Shown here: one piece after another, positions 23,465 through 33,618 of the stretch
How the letters are laid out: each line of letters begins with the position of its first letter
Position numbering within the stretch: the first letter of the stretch is position 1
NCBI GenBank assembly: GCA_009746045.1
Contig: RPFO01000003.1
Coordinates: forward strand, 2,054,792-2,118,791
Origin: Mesostigma viride
Lineage: Eukaryota; Streptophyta; Mesostigmatophyceae; Mesostigmatales; Mesostigmataceae
Length of the DNA stretch: 64,000 bases
Direction: 5' to 3'
The notes under the pieces: generated by a model
Databases searched by the model: none
What the model saw: the letters and a program-made list of their open reading frames with translations, nothing else
What the model was told of the DNA's origin: nothing
Position numbers and translations under genes: made by a program

Positions 23465-25777
23465 ATGACAGAGCCTACCCCTCCGGCTGAGAGCCCGCTG
23501 CCGTCCCTGCCCCTACCGGACCCTGAGCTGTATTTCGAGGCCCTTCCGGGCCGTTGGGTGTCGCGATCATGTTACCGGGGTGGCGTTGTGCAGCCGGCCC
23601 TTCAGGCCCAACATGCGAGCTTAGTCAGGGCGGCCCTCTTCGGGGTCACGTGGTATGGTCCTTCCCCTGATGAGCCGCACCAGCTTGTCCTGCACGGTTT
23701 CGATGATGCCGGACACTGTTTGTTGGGGTGTGGTTCCAGCTGTCCCGCCTTGGGGCAGATAGATGCGGTTCTCCGGTGTTGCCGTGTGTTCTCCTACCTC
23801 TCCACTCCTGTGGGCCGTACCTGCCTACGGGAGGTGTTCCCGTGGCTTCCAGCTGAGGGTGATGCTGAGGTAGACGAGAACCCCTGCGACCTTTTACGGG
23901 CCGTAGAGTTCATGGAGATAGCTGATCAGTCGGCGGGACTAGCGGTTAGTGGTCCTACCCCTTCGGGCGCCCCAGCCGAGGTACATTATACTCCAGATTA
24001 TTCTGCCTCGAGCGCTGCGTCCGCCTCCTCGGTGTCTGTCCCTCCCTCTCCGGTCCCGTCGTCCCCTCGGTCGACCCGGGATGTCGCAGTGGAGCCTACC
24101 CCTTCGGGTTTGCCTGATCCTCTTTCGGCGACGGTCTCGGCTATGCAGGCTCAGATCCAGTCTTTGACCACGGCGTTTGGGGCCTTCCTTGCGGCCCAGG
24201 CGCAGGTCCCGGCCACGCCGGCTGGATCCGCGCCCCCTACCCCTTCTGTCGCCCCGGCGACTACGGCTTCGCCCGCGCCCCCGCCTGCGCCCGCGGTCGC
24301 TGTGGTTCCGGCGGCTCCTGCGACTCCTGCTGCCTCTGCGCCTGTTACCGCTCTACCTGCGCCTACGCGGGAGTCTCCTGCCCCTGTTAGCTCGCCCTCC
24401 GTCGCTGCTTCCGAGCCTCCTCCCGCTCAGGCGCAGACGTCGCGGGGTTTCTTTGGCGATACTAGCGGGCTTCCCAGACTTTGGGAGGGTGGTCCTCCGC
24501 AGAGGATTCCGGTTCCTGACTGGGGCCTGGATGGTAGTCAATCTTATGCAGGACTGCCTGTCCCTACGGGCCCCATTTTCAACATGTGGCCTGAGGGTGC
24601 ACCGGCAACGGAGACCGGCGCGCCTGCGTCGTTGGTGGGTCCGTCACGGCCCTCTCTGGCTTCAGGTCCGGCGCGACCTCCTGTTTTACCAGTGCCCCCT
24701 GCGTCGGTGTCGGCTCCTGCCCCTGCGTCAGCCCCTGCTCCGGTCCCTCCTCCTTCGGCCTCGCGGTCTTTGGCCGCGGTTGTTCGGTCCACCGGTCAGG
24801 ATCCTCGCGCCACCCGCGCTGCCGATTCCCTCAGGGAGTTGTCCCAGGGTGATCGGGACAGGGCTCCTTCTGTGGTGCACGCGACGCCGGAGTCGCGTGA
24901 CACGCCCATTCCGGGGTATGGTATGTCCGCACTCGCCTGCCGACAGTGTGACCTGCCGCGCGCCTCTGCTGAGCTTGCCATCTCTCCCATGTCCTATGGG
25001 TTCTCCCAGGTGTGTCGGGCGCCCCGGGATCGTGGCCTACCCATTGAGACTGATCGGCCTCCGTTCGACATGGTTATTTTAGCTGATCCGGTGTTCGAGG
25101 GTGAGATCCTGGTCCGGCGCGTCCTGTATCGCTGGGCGAGGCGCCACAACGACTTGGACACCTACGGTGGGTTTCAGTGGGCTTACCCTCCCCCTCTGGG
25201 CATTATGGCTTCGGATGCCCTTACAGTAGAGTTTCCTGCGGTGCCGGGTGCGGCGTACACTACGGTCCTCCAGCCCATCCTTGAGTGGGATGCCCGCCGC
25301 CCGGCGCCTATCCCGGGCCAGGGTCTAGACTCCCGCGGTCACCCTCCTCCTCGTGCCAGCGACTACCTAGAGACATTCGGGTCGCGACAGTGTGTTCGTC
25401 GGTGGCGCTCCCGCGAGGTTCGGCACATCCGGTTGTGGCCGTCCAACGTGGAGCCCCTGGTGGACCTGTTCTTCCCGACGGGTATGCGCCCTCGGATTCG
25501 GTATCATTGCCTCCTCCTGCGGGCCCTTTGCCTGATCGCGGTAGAGCCTTTCCTTCGCCTCTTTGCCTGTGGCTTTCTGGACTGGGCCCGTGGCCAGGTC
25601 GTCCTCACGCAGCATAGGTATTACTGGGCCTTCCTGGGCCTCTTTCCTGACGGCGTGTGGGCCGATGTTTTCCTCACTGTAGATAGGCATGACAATGTTG
25701 AGGATGTGGCTCACTACCAGGCCTACCTGGAGGTCCTGCTGGCCTCTCGTGGCACTTACCAGACGGATGGCCACTAG
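23465..25777 (+). CDS. large extra ORF in the env position of the gypsy element, function unknown
   Basis: A sense-strand ORF of 770 residues lies between pol and the 3' LTR. The N-terminal 150 residues are folded-looking and cysteine-rich (GHCLLGCGSSCPAL, VLRCCRVFSYL). The middle (about 160-480) is low-complexity proline, alanine and serine. The C-terminal 280 residues look globular again (LVRRVLYRWARRHNDL, then YHCLLLRALCLIAVEPFLRL and YWAFLGLFPDGVWADVFLTV). No signal peptide and no clear transmembrane anchor are seen, so it is not an obvious envelope protein. The start at 23465 is chosen because it follows a splice-acceptor-like tract; an overlapping upstream ATG at 23339 lies inside integrase. 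The frame is intact and GC-rich compared with pol. It could be a captured host gene or a structural or accessory protein. Confidence 0.65.
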   Translation: MTEPTPPAESPLPSLPLPDPELYFEALPGRWVSRSCYRGGVVQPALQAQHASLVRAALFGVTWYGPSPDEPHQLVLHGFDDAGHCLLGCGSSCPALGQIDAVLRCCRVFSYLSTPVGRTCLREVFPWLPAEGDAEVDENPCDLLRAVEFMEIADQSAGLAVSGPTPSGAPAEVHYTPDYSASSAASASSVSVPPSPVPSSPRSTRDVAVEPTPSGLPDPLSATVSAMQAQIQSLTTAFGAFLAAQAQVPATPAGSAPPTPSVAPATTASPAPPPAPAVAVVPAAPATPAASAPVTALPAPTRESPAPVSSPSVAASEPPPAQAQTSRGFFGDTSGLPRLWEGGPPQRIPVPDWGLDGSQSYAGLPVPTGPIFNMWPEGAPATETGAPASLVGPSRPSLASGPARPPVLPVPPASVSAPAPASAPAPVPPPSASRSLAAVVRSTGQDPRATRAADSLRELSQGDRDRAPSVVHATPESRDTPIPGYGMSALACRQCDLPRASAELAISPMSYGFSQVCRAPRDRGLPIETDRPPFDMVILADPVFEGEILVRRVLYRWARRHNDLDTYGGFQWAYPPPLGIMASDALTVEFPAVPGAAYTTVLQPILEWDARRPAPIPGQGLDSRGHPPPRASDYLETFGSRQCVRRWRSREVRHIRLWPSNVEPLVDLFFPTGMRPRIRYHCLLLRALCLIAVEPFLRLFACGFLDWARGQVVLTQHRYYWAFLGLFPDGVWADVFLTVDRHDNVEDVAHYQAYLEVLLASRGTYQTDGH

Positions 25778-26137
25778 ATAGAGGGCCTTAGGCCCGACCT
25801 GAGGGTGTTGTCCCTCCGGTATGTAGAGTCGCCCTCATATTCTGGCCAGTTGGTTGGCTGTTCTTGGTCCTTAGCGCTGATGTGTTTACTCTGTGTGTCC
25901 TGCCCAGTGCCGTCCCCCCCGGCCAGGACTCCGTTCCAGGCAGTTAGGGGAACCTACCACCAGGCTTGGTGCTGGCTAACCCTACACCACCCGGCGTGGT
26001 GGTGGAGACCGTGTGAACTATTGGTGCTTTGTATCTGGGATGGTCTATCGATTGTGTTGGTGTGTGCTGGGTGCGTTAGGATTATTTTCCTACCCCTCTG
26101 GTTCCCTCCTCTCTGCGTAGGGAGAGGGCTCCCTACC

Positions 26138-26154
26138 TTTTGTGGGGGGGGAGG
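26138..26154 (+). promoter_or_regulatory. gypsy polypurine tract
   Basis: TTTTGTGGGGGGGGAGG lies directly against the 3' LTR start and is the expected primer for plus-strand DNA. Confidence 0.75.
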
Positions 26155-26725
26155 TGTTACGTCGCGTAACAATTCGTTGTAGTTACGGACGTAAATTAGG
26201 TCCTTGGCCTCGGTTGTTCCTAGGTTACGTGCAGTTCTAGTTTGGACATGATTGTCCCCGTAACAGTACTGTGGTATAGTGGGTGCCTTTGGGCGCCGCG
26301 CCGCGTACTATATTAGTGGTCCTTATCCTTTTGTAGAATGTAGTGGACAGGCGTGCATCTGTGCACCTGCTTGTGTTTCTGTGTTTCTGCAGGCGAGGGC
26401 CAGGTCGGCCCGAGCCTGTTGGACCGTTGGTGACCATTTATGCACGTTCCACTCCTTGTGTGGTCACTCGGCGTGTGTTAAATGAATTAGCACATATTAG
26501 CTTGGGTCACGGCAGTTTAGTTGTGTTTCCTTCCTCTTTTCCTGGAGTAAACGGGTTTGATTAAATGGCCTATGGCGTATTACAGTAGTACATATGTAAA
26601 TGCATTGAGATCTGGTTCGTCTCGGTCGTCTTTCGCTAGGGGTGTAAATAGAAGCAGCCTCACTAGTTTAGGTAGTATCAGGACAGGTAGAGGTAGAGGT
26701 GGCGGCCGAGGCTTGCGGCGTAACA
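26155..26725 (+). repeat. gypsy 3' LTR
   Basis: It is 571 bp, with no difference noticed from the 5' LTR. It is followed by the TATAC target duplication at 26726-26730. Confidence 0.93.
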
Positions 26726-26730
26726 TATAC

Positions 26731-28082
26731 GTTTTCGTACGGACACACTCAGAATACTCTGATTTTACACATTTTAAGACACCCACCATCAATCCACATG
26801 TTTTTAACACTGTTTTGGACATAATCCAAGGTTGCCCTACCCTCGGCTATACTCTATACGGTGGATATTGTGGACACGATCGATGTATTGCATGTAATAC
26901 TGAGAACACAACGGTCTGAAAGTGCCAAAAAACAGCCTTATAACTCCTGTACGATGCAAATATTGTCGAAACATGCTAGATCTTGGTAGGTAGCATGTTC
27001 AGGACACCAGTAGAAGGATTGCAACTTTCCGGACTTACCGGACCTCAGCTGACCTATTTTTGGCATGTCTATTTTTAGCAGTTTTCCAGATTTTAATATA
27101 AACAAATACATTCTAATATGCAAATAAAGAGTTCTTGACCTGGCTGTTTGCAAGTAAGTTGATACTCATGACTAATGACTGTACACAAGATCTGATGGTC
27201 ATCCAACCGCATTTGGTAACAAAATGCCACCAAATGCTAGCAAAAATGTGCGTTTTTTGTATTTTTCATCACATTTCATTGCAGTTTCCATACAAGCTGT
27301 GCTCGGTTGAGGCTGGAAACTTGTAGGCATCTTAAACATCATTATTCTAGACATCCCACAAAAATTCAGGTCCATCATAGGGTATTTGATGTCAGTTTGC
27401 TCACGAATGTTACCAAAAATGCACGTTTTTCGTATTTTTCATCACATTCAATGGCAGTTTCCATACAAGATGTGCTCAGTTCAGGCTGGCAACTTGCATG
27501 CATCTTTGCCATCATTATTTTAGACATTCCACAAAAATTCAGAACCATCAGAGGGTATTTGATGTCAGTTTGCTCACAAATGTTACCAAAAATGCACGTT
27601 TTTCGTATTTTTCATCACATTTCATTGCAGTTTCCGTACAAGATGTGCTCTGTTGAGGCTGGAAACTTGCATGCATCTTAGCCATCATGATTTTAGACAT
27701 TCCACAAAAATTCAGGCCCATCATGTTCTATTTGGTAGAGTTATCAATGCCATACCTGCCAGTTTCCATTACAAATTCTTTCCCATGGATGCGAAACTGC
27801 CAGTGTGGAATATCAAGGAGACAATCTGGTCAACTCAAATAAGATGACTCACTAAAACATGGAAGCCATTCACGAGTAAGAAGACAACCTCCAGGAGACA
27901 TACATAAAAGTTCATTGATATAGACACAGCTGACAATATGCACATGTGGCCATGTGGATGCTCACGCAATTTCTATTATACGGAGGAGCTTGCTGAACAT
28001 AATATTGGCAGCTGTCGCATGCATGGCTAGAAAGGTCATTTTACACGTGCACCCACAGCATGCCAAGTAATGTAGCTGCAAA
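26731..28082. repeat. hAT interior: 174-bp tandem repeat in non-coding DNA
   Basis: Between about 27235 and 27740 a unit of about 174 bp occurs nearly three times, with landmarks GTATTTTTCATCACATT at 27259, 27434 and 27607 and CACAAAAATTCAG in between. The rest is AT-rich with no gene. AGTTCTTGACCTG at 27129 recurs at 40189 in the TTAA element, so the two share some sequence. Confidence 0.65.
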
Positions 28083-29042
28083 TTACTCAACAGGCGGCAT
28101 GGCGCTGATGCGTTTGCGCGCCCTCATCTCGGTATCGCTAGGAGGTAGTGGCACCTCCCTGCACAATCTCTGCCTGACCTTGTCAGCCTTCATGCACTGT
28201 GTCAACATGGACACCCCCATACCCTTGCCCTTGGCATCACAGCCAAGCTTTCGACGGTGGTTGGTGAAGCTCTTGGTGTCCTCCTTGCGCATGTGGTGCA
28301 TGTGCAAGTTACTAAGTGAGTGAGTGAGTGAGTGAGTGAGTGAGTGAGTGAGTGAGTGAGTGAGTGAGTGAGTGAGTGAGTGAGTGAGTGAGTGAGTGAG
28401 TGAGTGAGTGAGTGAGTGAGTGAGTGAGTGAGTGAGTGAGTGAGTGAGTGAGTGAGTGAGTGAGTGAGTGAGTGAGTGAGTGAGTGAGTGAGTGAGTGAG
28501 TGAGTGAGTGAGTGAGTGAGTGAGTGAGTGAGTGAGTGAGTGAGTGAGTGAGTGAGTGAGTGAGTGAGTGAGTGAGTGAGTGAGTGAGTGAGTGAGTGAG
28601 TGAGTGAGTGAGTGAGTGAGTGAGTGAGTGAGTGAGTGAGTGAGTGAGTGAGTGAGTGAGTGAGTGAGTGAGTGAGTGAGTGAGTGAGTGAGTGAGTGAG
28701 TGAGTGAGTGAGTGAGTGAGTGAGTGAGTGAGTGAGTGAGTGAGTGAGTGCGTGGTGGGTGGGTGGGTGGGTGGGTGGGTGGGTGGGTGGGTGGGTGGGT
28801 GGGTGGGTGGGTGGGTGGGTGGGTGGGTGGGTGGGTGGGTGGGTGGGTGGTGGGTGGGTGGGTGGGTGGGTGGGTGGGTGGGTGGGTGGGTGGGTGGGTG
28901 GGTGGGTGGGTGGGTGGGTGGGTGGGTGGGTGCGTGGGTGCGTGGGTGGGTGGGTGCGTGGGTGGGTGGGTGCGTGGGTGGGTGCGTGGGTGGGTGCGTG
29001 GGTGGGTGCGTGGGTGGGTGCGTGGGTGGGTGGGTGCGTGAG

Positions 29043-29074
<32 letters not shown>

Positions 29075-31106
29075 TGAGTGCGTGAGTGAGTGAGTGAGTG
29101 AGTGAGTGAGTGAGTGAGTGAGTGAGTGAGTGAGTGAGTGAGTGAGTGAGTGAGTGAGTGAGTGAGTGAGTGAGTGAGTGAGTGAGTGAGTGAGTGAGTG
29201 AGTGAGTGAGTGAGTGAGTGAGTGAGTGAGTGAGTGAGTGAGTGAGTGAGTGAGTGAGTGAGTGAGTGAGTGAGTGAGTGAGTGAGTGAGTGAGTGAGTG
29301 AGTGAGTGAGTGAGTGAGTGAGTGAGTGAGTGAGTGAGTGAGTGAGTGAGTGAGTGAGTGAGTGGTGGGTGGGTGGGTGGGTGGGTGGGTGGGTGGGTGG
29401 GTGGGTGGGTGGGTGGGTGGGTGGGTGGGTGGGTGGGTGGGTGGGTGGGTGGGTGGGTGGGTGGGTGGGTGGGTGGGTGGGTGGGTGGGTGGGTGGGTGG
29501 GTGGGTGGGTGGGTGGGTGGGTGGGTGGGTGGGTGGGTGGGTGGGTGGGTGGGTGGGTGGGTGGGTGGATGGGTGGGTGGGTGGGTGGGTGGGTGAGTGA
29601 GTGAGTGAGTCGACGAGTGAGTGAGTCCACGAGTGAGTGAGTCCACGAGTGAGTGAGTCCACGAGTGAGTTCACGAGGGAGGGAGGGAGGGAGGGAGGGA
29701 GGGAGGGAGGGGGAGGGAGGGAGGGAGGGAGGGAGGGAGGGAGGGAGGGAGGGAGGGAGGGAGGGAGGGAGGAGGGAGGAGGAGGGAGGGAGGGAGGGAG
29801 GGAGGGGGAGGGAGGGAGGAGGGAGGGAGGGAGGGAGGGAGGGAGGGAGGGAGGGAGGAGGGAGGGAGGGAGGGAGGGAGGGAGGGGGAGGGAGGGAGGG
29901 AGGGAGGGAGGAGGGAGGGAGGGAGGGAGGGAGGGAGGGAGGGAGGGAGGGAGGGAGGGAGGGAGGGAGGGAGGAGGGAGGGAGGGAGGGAGGGAGGGAG
30001 GAGGGAGGGGGAGGAGGGAGGAGGGAGGGAGGGAGGGAGGGGAGGGAGGGAGGGAGGGAGGGAGGGAGGGAGGGAGGGAGGGAGGGAGGAGGGAGGAGGA
30101 GGGAGGGAGGGAGGGAGGGAGGGAGGGAGGAGGGAGGGAGGGAGGGAGGGAGGAGGGAGGGAGGGAGGGAGGGAGGAGGGAGGGAGGGAGGGAGGGAGGG
30201 AGGGAGGGAGGGAGGGAGGGAGGGAGGGAGGGAGGGAGGGAGGGAGGGGAGGGAGGGAGGGAGGGAGGGAGGGAGGGAGGGAGGAGGGAGGGAGGGAGGG
30301 AGGGAGGAGGGAGGGAGGGAGGGAGGGAGGGAGGGAGGGAGGAGGGAGGGAGGGAGGGAGGGAGGGAGGGAGGGAGGGAGGAGGAGGGAGGGAGGGAGGG
30401 AGGGAGGGAGGAGGGAGGGAGGGAGGGAGGGAGGGAGGGAGGGAGGAGGGAGGGAGGGAGGGAGGGAGGGAGGGAGGGAGGGAGGGAGGGAGGGAGGGAG
30501 GGAGGGAGGGAGGGAGGGAGGGAGGAGGGAGGGAGGGAGGGGAGGGAGGGAGGGAGGGAGGGAGGGAGGGAGGGAGGAGGGAGGGAGGGAGGGAGGGAGG
30601 GAGGGAGGAGGGAGGGAGGGAGGGAGGGAGGGAGGGAGGGAGGGAGGGAGGGAGGAGGGAGGGAGGGAGGGAGGGAGGGAGGGAGTGGATCGGTCACTCA
30701 CAGCAGTTTATTCCCACCCCAGCAGGGCCCCTCCCTCACATCCGGCTGCAAAATCTGCTTGATGTCGCTTCTCTCTAGAATAAGCCGCACAGCCCTGATG
30801 CGAGCAAACGGCTCGCCATCATACTGTCGCTCACTGATGCTTTATTCGCGCTTTCCGTAAGATGAAAACATGACGGAAAAGAGAGACTCGGGGAAAGGGG
30901 ATACGGTGAAATACTTGCCTGCTACAGGCCGGGGTTTCAACAGCGAAGAAATTCGCACCTGAATGTGCACATACCACTCCGTCACGTCGACAACGGTCTT
31001 GCATCGCAACCGTGTCACAGACGCGGCAGCAAAAATTGCTGGCGGCATTGACATGCTCGCCGCAGTTAACGAACGTGCGGAGGTCCGTTTTAGCCCCTGA
31101 CGCCAT
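28083..31106 (-). CDS. spliced gene of unknown function carried by the hAT element
   Basis: The model has three exons on minus. Exon 1: 30919-31106 (ATG of MASGAKTDL; an ATG at 31154 is the alternative). Exon 2: 30702-30833. Exon 3: 28083-28311, ending TAA. The first intron uses a GC donor (AG|GCAAGT), the second GTGAGT...TTAG, and the phases join in frame. Exon 1 has a cysteine-rich patch ([22 protein letters not shown]) that could bind zinc. Exon 2 reads [20 protein letters not shown]. Exon 3 is basic ([26 protein letters not shown]). The product of about 180 residues matches no family I recognise. Intron 2 (28312-30701) consists almost wholly of microsatellite. It may be a captured host gene. 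Confidence 0.5.
28314..29670. repeat. (TGAG)n / (TGGG)n / (TGCG)n compound microsatellite
   Basis: Blocks in order on + are TGAG (to about 28750), TGGG with some TGCG (to about 29090), TGAG (to about 29363), TGGG (to about 29594), then TGAG with CCACGAG variants. It is almost uninterrupted and lies in intron 2 of the minus-strand gene. The threonine-histidine-serine-leucine frames it generates are not genes. Confidence 0.95.
29676..30685. repeat. (GGGA)n microsatellite with GGA interruptions
   Basis: About 1 kb of GGGA units on +, with scattered GGA and GGGGA units that shift phase. It is directly next to the TGAG/TGGG array, so the whole block is 2.37 kb with all purines and G on the + strand. 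Confidence 0.95.
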
Positions 31107-32031
31107 GGCGTCTTTGATGCCAAGAACGCCTGCAAAAGACACGATATCGGGCACAAAAGCACTTAAAAACGAATTACGGGTCTGCGACGCCTGGCCCAGC
31201 CTAGAAATTGGATAAAAAATCGCGCCAGCTCAGTTAAAGCAAACTGAGCCGGTAATGAAAAAAGTGCTTCGGTCAAGGCCTTAAAAACTAAAAAATGCGT
31301 CGATTAGTGTCAAAAACCAGATGTTAGGGCGACTTTCATCGGGAAAATTTTTTGCTGCAGGTAGGTGGGGTCGAGAGAAAATCGGCGACAAAACAGGCAC
31401 CCACCTGTGAATGACGCCAAAGTGCCGAAGGACTCCGCAGAATTTGTGGCGAAAAAAAATAACGGCAAGTAATATATGACCCTAGGAGCATACACTAAAA
31501 TTTCCAGCCTCGATACTGCCTTTTTATTCGCTCACGATAGCCTGCCAGGCCGCCATGCCTGTCGGTGGAAATTCGGTCACCGTCGTGCACGCACACACCA
31601 AAAATCTCATTTCGCGCCACTTTTCGGGTCCTTACGAGGCTGCATTTTGGCGGGGCTCGGACCGTTGTGAATGTAAACGTGCGCATGCATAATTGTGTGT
31701 ATGTGTATATATGTGGCACTCCCGGCCAGTTAGGCTAGAAACACACGCCCTGATCAAGCATGCTGTTTCCGGCCCCACCGTCTAGGTCATCTAGTCGCTC
31801 CACACGTAAGCCAGCCATAATTTCAATGCACAAGGATACACATTTCCATCACCATTCATCTTCATCATCCTGAACGACTCGAAAACGCGGAAAAGATAAC
31901 GGCAGGCTCGAGCCACCATGGTCCGGATTCTCCCGATTTCTGGCCTGCGCTGGTTGTCTCTTTGATATATGTGGCTTTATATTGGTTATGTTTACTTGGG
32001 TGCCTTCACTTTGATGCAAGTAATTATATAT
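31107..32031. repeat. hAT interior, non-coding, with two dispersed repeats
   Basis: At 31735-31800, GAAACACACGCCC and CTGTTTCCGGCCCCACCG recur at 62031-62070. At 31906-31965, GGCAGGCTCGAG and CCATGGTCCGGATTCTCCC recur at 6921-6955. At 31995-32030, CAAGTAATTATATATTTT resembles the 3' end of the LINE family of copies 1-3, as an older plus-strand tail. No gene is called. Confidence 0.5.
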
Positions 32032-32045
32032 TTTAATATATATAT

Positions 32046-32237
32046 TAAAAATATAATTACTTACAGCAGAGTGAAATCACTCAAACCAAAGCAAACGCCC
32101 AGCTATAAACCTATATACAGAGCCATGTCAAAGCTCTATACTACGATAAGACCAATGGAAACGCCTAACGGGAGGAACCTAATAGCCCTGCTGCACCGCA
32201 AAATCAGCCCGCGTACGGCGGAGCATGATGTCCGCCA
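32046..32237 (-). mobile_element. short 5'-truncated LINE (3' UTR and end of ORF2)
   Basis: The 192 bp match the 3' end of copies 1-3. They are flanked by a 14-bp direct repeat TTTAATATATATAT (32032-32045 and 32238-32251). It reads on minus: the end of ORF2 (about 50 bp), stop, 3' UTR, AT tail. Like copy 3 it meets an older, opposite LINE-like tail on its 3' side. Confidence 0.85.
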
Positions 32238-32251
32238 TTTAATATATATAT

Positions 32252-33474
32252 GTGGCTGTGCATGCACGCAAATACTACAGTAGTATACAATTAATGCATG
32301 TAGTATGTTTGCATGGTGCGATGCTATGTGAATATACTGAGCTGCATGTGACTACAGGTGTGTGACTCGTGGTGTGCATTAATTAATTAATTAACTGGAT
32401 TAATTAATTAATATTAATTAATCTCGTGTCCCCGTTGGGGAACCACGGAGGCTAAACAGGTGGGGATGTGATAAGTAACTCACATATTCTCACCTTCCAT
32501 ACAACAACCTTGTTTTCCAGCAGGCTGAAGAGCATGACAGGCGTCTATGAGCTCGCCAGCTCCTTGCAACGGTGATGCCGCTCCCAGGCAGCTAGGGTCC
32601 TTGACTACGCAATATAGAATGTCTACCGTGTGAAAACCTCCATACCTAGGAAGCGTAGCAAAGCCAGATAACTGCCCGATCAATTCTGGGTAGCTTTAGG
32701 AAGCATGGCATACGCAGCGTAAGGAAAACCATTGAAAGCTGCGGAAAATCTGATAGCACAACTGCAACAAGTGGAGAACAAAATAGCAAGAAAAACCCAG
32801 AAACGGCGCAAAAAGTTTCATGCCAGGTTCATTAAGAGCGCAAACAGACTGGGCGGTGACATGCGGCAAATCAACGTACCACGGCCGGCATTATTTCCTA
32901 CCCAGGCGCGCAAGAAAAGCCAGCCAGCCATGGATGGATTAACCGCGGATCGCGCAGGCCTGAACGAAATCATTTTAGAAATGACAGGAAATGGCCGCAG
33001 ATCGAAGATGCTTAGGTTATTTTCATGGTGTCCGTTACTAAACGGCTCTTGCTGCATCAAAATAACCCACGAATGTCGAGTTCTACCGTCGCAGGCACAC
33101 ATGCTAGATTATTCATCGCGGCCAAATTGACGTTGGATGAGACCCCCGTGCAAATCTGTACCAACAAAGGCAGCGAATTTGCAAATAGTGCAGATCTTGC
33201 TATGAAACATCATAATAGAACATCACTTTTAACCATCGGCTTAATTTTTTCGCCTGTCGCCCGCCGGATTAGCCATATTTTAACGGAACGCACGTCGCCA
33301 TGGCCACCTCCGCACGGTGCGCGCACTGTGCACCACAATGTCAAAATAAGATCGCGTCGAATTGTGAAAGTTCAGACGGGTCAGTACTTAGTAGAGATAC
33401 GAAATCTGTGGCTTCAAATCGTTGCCCTGTCGTTCTGGCATCCTAGCCGCGCAAAACGTAAAAAAAACGCGGAA
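32252..33474. other. hAT interior, no reliable gene; exon-like open frames
   Basis: A TTAATTAA array with CTCGTGTCCCCGTTGGGGA lies at 32378-32443 and is shared with 12164-12195. A minus-strand open frame at 32500-32683 (LSGFATLPRYGGFHTVDIL) ends at a GTGAGA donor and could be an exon. A plus-strand lysine-rich frame lies at 32732-33130 (LIAQLQQVENKIARKTQKRR). Neither was recognised, and both may be chance. Confidence 0.3.
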
Positions 33475-33618
33475 AACACGGCATTATACGGTATTATACG
33501 GTATTATACGTCATTATGCGCTAAAACGTATTACGTATGAAAAATTATACGCTAAAAGCCAGCGTATTACGTATTATACCGTATTATACCGTATTATACG
33601 GCGTATGATCTCACACTG
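33475..33618. repeat. hAT right subterminal TATTATACGG repeats
   Basis: About ten TATTATACGG/CGTATTATAC motifs run up to the CAG end. They mirror the left end at 14807-14896. Confidence 0.7.

Larger units (their letters stand above)
14897..26725 (+). mobile_element. Ty3/gypsy chromovirus-type LTR retrotransposon (11.8 kb)
   Basis: Two 571-bp LTRs (TGTTACG...CGTAACA) with no difference noticed bound the element, with a 5-bp target duplication TATAC on both sides. The order is: leader, viroplasmin-like ORF, gag, protease-RT, (LINE insertion), RNase H, integrase with chromodomain, a long extra ORF, polypurine tract, LTR. This is long for a gypsy element because of the extra ORFs and the 1-kb LINE. 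The lack of LTR differences points to a recent insertion, although the LINE in pol makes this copy inactive. Confidence 0.92.
14807..33618. mobile_element. hAT-type DNA transposon with nested gypsy element (18.8 kb; about 7 kb without it)
   Basis: The ends are CAGAGTGAGATCGTACG and, inverted, CAGTGTGAGATCATACG (15 of 17 identical), flanked by an 8-bp direct repeat TTCATCAC (14799-14806 and 33619-33626). A CAG start and an 8-bp duplication are hallmarks of the hAT superfamily. Both ends continue into TATTATACGG/TATACG repeats. The insertion lies inside exon 3 of the CACTA minus-strand gene, and removing it with one duplication restores the frame and both exon phases. No hAT transposase was recognised inside, so it is probably non-autonomous. 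It carries a spliced gene of unknown function (28083-31106). Confidence 0.75.

Noticed and set aside
24177-25082. Arginine-leucine-rich ORF overlapping the extra gypsy ORF
   Set aside because: It is a frame-shifted shadow created by the GC-rich proline/alanine codons of the 770-residue ORF.
23465-25777. Calling the extra gypsy ORF an envelope glycoprotein
   Set aside because: No signal peptide, transmembrane anchor or fusion-like segment is visible; only its position is env-like.
28083-30860. Very long open frames (up to 872 residues) on both strands
   Set aside because: They are translations of TGAG/TGGG/GGGA microsatellite in every frame; only the unique ends (exons at 28083-28311 and 30702-30833) look coding.
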